A stretch of 64,000 nucleotides of DNA from Ophioderma brevispina (lineage: Eukaryota; Echinodermata; Ophiuroidea; Amphilepidida; Ophiodermatidae). The DNA lies in the NCBI GenBank assembly GCA_023653785.1, contig JAMKCH010051469.1, positions 40,996 to 104,995 of the forward strand, written 5' to 3'. Below, piece after piece: positions 57,301-64,000 of this stretch (positions within the stretch are counted from its first letter, which is position 1; every line of letters starts with the position of its first letter). The notes under the pieces were generated by a model. It did not search any database and was not told the origin of the DNA. It saw only the letters and a list, made by a program, of their open reading frames with translations. The translations under genes and the position numbers were made by a program.

Positions 57301-57560
57301 TTTCCCGTCTCATAGCGCGTAAACACAAACAATAAGCCTTTGGTTCACAAATGATCTGAATTTAAACAATACTACTGATTTTAATACGATTTTAAAATCA
57401 AATTGTTTTTCCAGAGTCTGGATTGTCCAAACACAATTACAATGCCATAATGAGATGCACTCAATGGTAGATTGTACAATCTTAAAGGTCTACGCAGTTG
57501 CGATGACTTCTGCTATCTTAAAGCAGCGTTTCAGTTTCAAGGCATGGGTTCAATCTACAC
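54304..57560. other. Intergenic, no supported gene
   Basis: Short open frames only. The one at 54304-54462 (LDLTAVSPRNCFIMRGIPED, ELQAADSEMDLV) looks protein-like but lacks a convincing acceptor or domain. Confidence 0.35.
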
Positions 57561-57567
57561 GGGCAGC

Positions 57568-57881
57568 GCAGATCCAGATCGGATCCATATCTCGTATCCA
57601 GTTTGCGTCCTACACGGGCAAGATCCAGAACTTGCACTCGTACATGGTGTGTACACGCTTGGGTTAGTGTCGCTCACGAGCTATATTTATAGTGTCGTTG
57701 CACTTTAAGCGCGTACTTTTAGGTAACCGTAAAGTATTCCTCGATCCCCACGGTTACGCGTAGCCTATTCACTTTACGCTTCGAAGGTCGCCGTACTTTC
57801 GCACTCTGTCGGGCCGGGTAAGTTCTATAAACGGTCTCCGGTGATTCTGATCTCGGGGAAACGGATCCGATCTGGATCTGC
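57568..57881. repeat. 19-bp perfect inverted repeat around a GC-rich segment
   Basis: GCAGATCCAGATCGGATCC at 57568-57586 and its exact reverse complement at 57863-57881. The segment between is richer in GC than its surroundings and contains a TATATTTATA-like motif. It could be the ends of an unknown element or a regulatory palindrome. Confidence 0.6.
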
Positions 57882-58176
57882 CTCTGCCGTTTTATCCTCC
57901 GATGATAAAGCCTCACAGCGAAGACTCAAATGACAACATGCAAATTCATATAAATCCACGGGAATAATGGAATCTTCTCTCAGTCTTTAGATAACTTTGT
58001 TCAGTTCGGCAGATCAATACGATGGGGTTTGACCCTCGACGACATTAATAGTCTGCAATAATCCAAAGGCACCATCTTGATCCTGTCTATCGCAAATGTC
58101 CACTTTTAGGACCACAAAACTGAATCCTTTTTTAATTTCAAAAAAATGAAGCCTTTATGCTTTGCAAAATAATACA

Positions 58177-58516
58177 CACGGTTAAAAAATTCCCGTAAAT
58201 TTACGGAATTTCTTGCCGCATATTTTCCAGTCATTTTAGGGAAATTTACAGGAAATTTCGTCAATTAACGGAACTTTGACAGTAAATTTTACAGAATTGT
58301 CTCATATTACGGAAAGAAAATGTGTATTTTAACCGAATTTTCCCGTAATTTAAAATTACTGGAACCCAAAAAAAAAGTCCGGAAATATGCTGCCAGAAAT
58401 TTTTGAAATATTCCGTAAATTATACATTTTTTATGTTTTTTTATTTTTATTGTTTTTTCTAAACAGAAATTACCGGAAATCTGTTTTCCTTAATTTACGG
58501 AAATTTTTTAACAGTG
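58177..58516. mobile_element. MITE, CACTGTTAAAAAATTTCCG family
   Basis: The left end CACGGTTAAAAAATTCCCG and right end GGAAATTTTTTAACAGTG are inverted. The 340-bp interior is made of repeated TTTACGGAAA/TTTCCGTAAA motifs. Non-coding. Confidence 0.78.
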
Positions 58517-60050
58517 ATGGACGTCAACTTTCAAACTCCAGTGGTTAGCCAAATATCAGCACTGGACTGCCCCAATCTAGAACTACCCTCTCTGAAGATA
58601 ATTTTCTTCTTCTCACAACGTTGTTTTATTTACATCTCTCCTATATTCACATCTGTTTTTTCCCATCCAACACCGCCATTACAAACATCATGCATAAACA
58701 TACTAACCTGTCCAATTGTAAATCTCACACAAATTACTCATCTGCCAATTGCATCATCTTACATTAATATGACATCATGGAAAACTTCCTAATTTTGCAA
58801 TCTGTTTGTTCAACATACAGCAGATGAAAACCCCAGCTAATTCATAGTACTTCACCCAATCTTCGCTATCTTGTAAACAACATGTGACCTGATCTCGCAC
58901 TAGGGTAATTCCATATGTCATCCATAATAAACAAAGTACTTTTCCTGTGAGAAAATCTTTTCTCAAGTAAATGGGAAATAAAAAATATTTTCTAGTCCAA
59001 CAAGAGGAATAATATAACAGCCTGCATTATGTACCACTCTATGCAGCGTCCGACATATACCATCAAGTCAGGGCCTCAGTAAGAGATATGTATTGGGCCC
59101 ACATATACTCGGGGAATTATGCATACACGAATGTGCATAATTATCCCGGGTGCATATGATTTAATGCATATACATGCATTCTTACGCATGTACATGCAGG
59201 TAATATAGGTTTTTACACATAACATATATTACTTAACACACTTGATATAGCCAATATAACAAAATGACAAAAAGCAAAGACATCAAAAGCGAGATACAAA
59301 AACCATCAATGCAAATGAGTATTGGGGTTTTTCTTAAACCCAAACCCCCTTTTAACATCAGTGCTGAAGCTCTCATTGCTTGGTGGGATTTTGATATTCC
59401 CAAAGATTTGGAGACCACATAAACTATCACCAATCAATTTTGTTGATCCCAGGGAAAACTAGGCGAATTGTTTCTAAACCCCTAGCGTATAGGCATAGCC
59501 TCGTCCCAGAACCCCCCAGATTTACCGGAAGGCGGTAAAATTTTTTGGTAGTAATACGAAGCTAATATTTTCTCATTCACCCTGTGGAGTTCCTTAGGGC
59601 TAAAGTAATTTTTTGTTTGGAAGTTACGAGCTCAATTACTCCATTTTGGTCGAACCCTGATATTCATTTTCCACAGTACTCTATGGGGCTTACAATCACG
59701 TTTTTAGCTCTCACAATCAACCAGATTGAAAATCGGCGCGAAACTTTGCAGATTGTGTTTGGGGTGAAGACCCATTTTTCTCAAGAATGGGATTTTATAT
59801 AGGCCGACTTATCCCCCCTTTAAAGTGCATTTCGTGTTCGCTAATACCTTGAGAAAACGTATCCCCAATTTCATTCATCAGCATCACCTGTACGTTTTGG
59901 TGACAATATTGAGCAATATTTGCAACACAATGCCTCAATAAAGACCAATGACTATAGTGTCTGGTTTACGGCAGAAAATACCAAATTGCCCATTCTTGTA
60001 GGGATTGCGATTGGATCTGTACGTCAAATTAGGCACACACAATAGCCACG
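58517..60050. other. Intergenic, with one hairpin
   Basis: At 59113-59152 GGGGAATTATGCATA pairs with TGTGCATAATTATCCC around a short loop, followed by alternating GCATATACATGCAT repeats. A degraded MITE lies at 59475-59823. No gene is seen. Confidence 0.4.
59475..59823. mobile_element. TTAA-flanked MITE, GGCCCGATTTAA family, inverted degraded copy
   Basis: Contains GCCTCGTCCCAGAACCCCCC and CCAGATTTACCGGAAG, the reverse complement of the 17256-17604 interior, and ends ATCCCCCC before TTAA at 59820. The left end is eroded. Confidence 0.45.
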
Positions 60051-60217
60051 TTCAAAATTTTCCAGCAACTTGTTTTGAGAGGTAAGTCGCGGGGAATGAT
60101 GTATTGCTTTTATCAATGCAGTATCGTTATTTCGTAACGTTATTAACAAATTCCTATTACCTTGCTTATTGCATTCACTTTATGCACTGACATGTTACTT
60201 TTTGCTGTTCCTTTTAG

Positions 60218-60294
60218 TAACAAATCTCACGCATAACATTTGAAGTCCAGCAATTGGGGAATGAACCTGCTCAGCTTGTGAAGTCCAATTCCTG
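60218..60294 (+). ncRNA. Spliced non-coding or 5'UTR exon
   Basis: Bounded by an excellent acceptor (TTTTTGCTGTTCCTTTTAG) and a consensus GTAAGT donor. An upstream segment ends at 60081 with another GTAAGT donor, leaving a 136-bp intron. All three frames of the joined segments contain stops, so I read it as a 5'UTR or long non-coding RNA rather than coding. The coding part, if any, would lie beyond the window. Confidence 0.4.
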
Positions 60295-61277
60295 GTAAGT
60301 AAACTTGGTATTTTAACATCTTATTGTTTATTTGTGTGCTTGCTTTTTTATAAGTTGTTTATCTCTTTTCCCGATGGCATTGGCTTGATATTATTTTAAT
60401 GTGGACTGTCCTATGACAAAATTACTGGATGAGCTAAGTAACTTCGACTCGTAGATAAGTTAACTTCCGACTCGTAACAGAAAGAGTGATCAACACTATA
60501 TTCATTATATTCGATGGATAGTTTTTTTTATATAAAAGTCCCAAGTACTGAGGACAATAGTTGTGCCACGATTACCTCCAAGCCAACCCTCAATAGCAGT
60601 TACAACGGACATTTCGTGAAACCCACGAGCCTCGGTTCCCTGCAGTTTAGCTTCAACAGTTGAGATTTTTATACATCTGAACCGTTGGCATAAGTTTTTA
60701 GTATAGTTTTATATGTCCTAATCTTAACTTACAATTCAATCTGCTCCAAAGAAATCGTATTTTGTATTGTCTGTCATAAACGGATAGAAATTAAAACACA
60801 GCCCTGTGTCTTATGGTGCACCGTATACAACATTGTCATTACATTACACGCACCATCAGATTGAATGTCTTGGAAGTCTTTGTCCTGTCTCATGTTATTT
60901 GTGTGTTTTGTTGTTGGTTTGATGAATTAGAACACAAAGGCTTTGCTTTGGGAAAAGAGAAGAAACGCCACCCTTTGATTTGATCTGAGTGAGCAATATA
61001 GATCAAAATGAGAGGAGCAAAAATGGACCTTTAAACACTCATTTTAGTAAGGTAGTGTGTGCACGGAGTTGGTGTTGGGTATAGCGTGGGTGTCATTGAA
61101 GTGTTGGTGGTGAGGGGTTTTGGGACATTCGAGTCTCACTGTCTGGTTATGTCAAAACCTTTAAAAAAACATCGCTTATTTTCAAGCTGCTAAGCTCCTG
61201 GATGTATGTTCCCCAAACATAACAGAAACCTTATTGGATTAATGTTTGACTCATTTTATCATTTATATATATTTTAG

Positions 61278-61340
61278 ATTAAGAGAACAAATGAAAAACA
61301 ACAACTAAGACAAAGACACAATATTACCTGAAAAATAAGG
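61278..61340 (+). ncRNA. Spliced non-coding or 5'UTR exon, next in the series
   Basis: A 63-base segment between ATATATATTTTAG and GGGTAAGT. It reads IKRTNEKQQLRQRHNIT before a stop in one frame, and joining from 60294 creates a TGA at the junction. It is the third consecutive segment with GTAAGT, consistent with one plus-strand transcript. Confidence 0.38.
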
Positions 61341-62049
61341 GTAAGTTTTTTGATGACAATGATCCATGCTTGTTTTCCCAGGTTTGTTTTTGTTCTGAGC
61401 AATTATATAATGTATTCATTTTTGTTCAATAACTATAGCTAAAATACTACACTGAGGCGATTACTGAAAGTACATTTATGAATCTAAACTTTACGATAGA
61501 GAGAATGTTTTGAAAGGGCTTCTGATATCAAATCAAAGATATGAGGTCAATATTTGTTCAACGTTGAAAAAAATTAAAAAAGTAAAATCAGGACATTATT
61601 AATCTCACAGTGCAGAATTTTACACAGTTACACAGTGTAAATTGTTACAGATAGTTTAACAGAGGTTACAGGAGACTTAAATGTAGCTTTACCAATTTTC
61701 TATGTAAAAAAGTGACCAGTACGTATAGCTTTATAAAAAAGCATTGACAAATAAAAGCATAAATTCCCCGTCTTGGTTTAGGCCTGTGTCTTTGCAACAT
61801 ATTATTCGCCGCTATGAGTGCTAGTCGACCCCATACGATGCCTGCCCCAAGGGACCGGGGTTTGACGGCACGGTCACTATAATCGGAAAAAACCTTCCAA
61901 ACAAGTAAAGCCTGGATTATTTGATAAATAATGCAGAAGTGGTTGCACGGTTGCTCATGCACAGCTTTTAATATTTCCTATAAGACTAAATATATGAGAG
62001 GGACAATACACCCTAACCCTCACGTCGGTCTAGCCTATCTCCCGGGAGG

Positions 62050-62155
62050 AACTGAAGGAGTAATGGAAGAGGGGAACAAGAAAAGTACGCAATTCGGGTG
62101 GATTAGAACAAGGGACCTCGGGCCCAGCCCATGACACGGGAATAGCACGCTACAT
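62050..62155 (-). repeat. tRNA-derived SINE remnant
   Basis: On the minus strand TAGCGTGCTATTCCCGTGTC resembles an A-box region and GTTCTAATCC a B box about 30 bases later. The sense strand reads GGATTAGAACAAGGGACCTC, the familiar reverse image of tRNA-derived SINE heads. Degraded, so only a remnant. Confidence 0.45.
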
Positions 62156-62319
62156 TTAAATTTTTTTTTTAAGGCGTGTCGCTGGACCGGACAGCGATTT
62201 TCGTGCCCATATGAGTTTGGTTTGCTGGGAAAAAAGTCACCGCTACTTTCTGGACTTAGTGCATTTTTCTCAAAACACAGTGAGTTTTGGTGAGATTAAG
62301 CTGTAGGGCTAAAGCAAGC

Positions 62320-62800
62320 CTCTACCACCAACGAAAACACTTTATCGATGAAAAACAGTTTTTCGAATGAAAAACAAAGTTTGTCAAGGAAAAAAAAATT
62401 ATGAGGAATATATTTCAAAAAATTGTATCAAATGATATAAGCTGCGTTTTCGTTTTAAATACACTCAATTTATCAGCCGACACACAAGTTTTCGAAAAAC
62501 TGTTTTCCAATCGCAAACCGAGTTTCTTAAAAAAAATGAGTTTGTTGTTAAAAACTGCAGTTTATCGATAAAAACAGTGCTTTTCAATTTAGTAAATATA
62601 TTTTTATGACTTTCTTCGGATCGAAAAACAAACTTCTTCAATAAGGTCTATTTATTGAAATTATCTCGTTTGTGTTATAAAACTCAGTTTTCAAAAAAAT
62701 GTCCTAAAACTAAGTCTAGTCGATAAGCCATTGTTTATCCCATAACTTTTTTTCCTTTAAAAAAACGCGGTGATTCATATGAGAAACTATGTTTTTTGGT
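62320..62800 (+). repeat. Degenerate GAAAAAC / TTTATCGAT repeat
   Basis: Loosely repeated short motifs: ACTTTATCGATGAAAAACAG, TTTTTCGAATGAAAAACAAA, CAGTTTATCGATAAAAACAG, TTCGGATCGAAAAACAAAC. The period is about 20-25 bases with drift. Simple-sequence origin is likely. Confidence 0.45.
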
Positions 62801-64000
62801 TTGATTTTCAGGTGAAAAAAACCTTGTATGAGGGTAGGACTTAATCGCTTCTATTATGACTATAGCGTATATGAACTAGACTATCTGCACATTTCTGGGT
62901 CAATATAGCCAAATTGTATCTAGCCAAAAAATATGCAATTCAGGCCACTATTCCCTCACCCAATCCTCTTACAGGGACAGATAAATTAATAAACGATCTT
63001 ATTTTTTGCAAGGCTTTGGTAACTTGATTGAAACGCTTGTGATCTAATCTAGTACGAATTATGCCTTGCAAAAGTATAGCCAAATATCGCCAAAGAGTCG
63101 GTCAAAAAGATCAGGTCTTTTCCGAAAAGATGCGATGACATTATCTTACGTGAACCAGTCCAAGAAGATGACCTGTATTCAACATTCTATTTGAAGACCG
63201 TATAACTACTGTGAACGTTTTGAATTTGTTTATCAACTTACTAGAAAAAAACACTGATACTTCCCGATTTAATGTGCTTGACTAAATTTCGATGGGGGGA
63301 ATGTGTGAGTGCAATTCGCATCACACACACAGTTGAATTATTGTGAGGAAAATTGCTATACACGGCATATACATAGGTCTATATAGGGAGTCTAAGGAAT
63401 ATTGGAAAATTGTTGAAGAGTGTGTATTTTGACATTCCTTGGTATGGTCCGTTGCAACACCCCAACATCTGGGAGTTAATTTGAACACCCTGGTTTTTCA
63501 AATCAAAAAACTATGTTAACATTTGAATGTTCAACATTAGAAACTTGAAAATCGGTTTCTCAACTCAAGTTGGAATTTTTAACAAAAAAACATACAACTT
63601 TTAAACAATGCTTTGAGTTGATGTTTTTATAATTAATTTTGTGCAGTTAAGGCATGTATTTTAATTTAACCTCTGTGAATATATCAAGACCCTCTAGGAA
63701 TATTTTCCACATACCCCTCTCTTGAAAATAAAATATCATCAACATCACGTTAAACCCTCTACCTGAAAGTACCAGTATTACAATCGAAATTCACGTGAAA
63801 ACGGGTTTCGAAAAATATCAGTAATGGTGATCCAAAAATTACAAATAAGATTCCACACCACTAAATAGATCTGGGGCTCGGGCCCCAACGCATTCGTAAA
63901 TCTACGTGGATACTATGTCATGCCTGAGTGGACCAATTTATCCAAAAGCACCTGTGTAAATGGTAGGAAAAGGTCTGTTATGTAAGGACATACGCCATGA
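62801..64000. other. Intergenic, nothing recognised
   Basis: AT-rich, short open frames only, no structured repeat or RNA gene seen. Confidence 0.35.

Overview
This is an intron-rich, AT-rich animal nuclear region. It has GT-AG introns, tRNA-derived SINE remnants, LINE fragments and very many short inverted-repeat transposons (MITEs). There are no operons, rRNA genes, bacterial signals or CRISPR arrays. The repeat types (hAT MITEs ending CAGTGGCGTAGCCAG, AGGTCAAAGGTCA-bearing repeats, LINEs with a (TAG)n tail) suggest a marine invertebrate, perhaps an echinoderm or another deuterostome. That placement is an impression, not a demonstrated assignment.

The main result is one large plus-strand gene, from at least 2552 to 38675, assembled here by eye from ten exons. 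It is not visible as a single open frame. Its exons encode, in order, a CCHC zinc knuckle (2552-2620), two short linker exons (5232-5336, 7104-7192), three matrin/U1-type C2H2 zinc fingers (15672-15773 plus 22020-22089, then about 23366-23493, then 25927-26024), a Ser/Lys-rich linker (28855-29323), a short exon (34112-34270) and one giant exon (34633-38675). The giant exon carries two SGNH/GDSL-hydrolase-like domains with degenerate catalytic motifs and a long polar, acidic tail. Reading-frame phase matches at every junction but two: the exon 5 to exon 6 join is unclear, and exon 7 needs one missing base. A nucleic-acid-binding zinc-finger module joined to apparently catalytically dead SGNH domains is an unusual architecture.

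Several lesions raise the question of whether the gene is intact, decaying or mis-assembled: a one-base frameshift inside the third finger, an in-frame TGA in exon 9, and a shifted and broken third SGNH-like copy downstream (38676-39473). An approximately 2 kb tandem duplication (11803-13812 and 13813-15739) also copied the first two thirds of exon 4.

Region by region: 1-2551 holds MITEs and a perfect 23-bp palindrome. 2621-34111 is mostly introns of the large gene, filled with MULE-like foldback elements, TTAA-flanked MITEs, LINE fragments (8.4-11.3, 13.1-13.7, 15.05-15.6 and 29.6-30.3 kb on minus; 18.4-19.55 kb on plus), nuclear-receptor-site repeats (21.6-21.9 kb) and a MITE with an expanded internal minisatellite (22.5-23.3 kb). 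34.6-39.5 kb is the SGNH exon and its decayed tail. 41-49 kb contains three hAT MITEs with 8-bp target duplications and two candidate exons of a second gene (45112-45243 and 47866-48018, followed by an AATAAA). 52.1-53.4 kb is a roughly 140-bp minisatellite in which most units carry a CRE (TGACGTCA), often with a CCAAT box. 60.0-61.4 kb holds three consecutive consensus splice segments of a probably non-coding or 5'UTR transcript. The rest is intergenic with scattered repeats.
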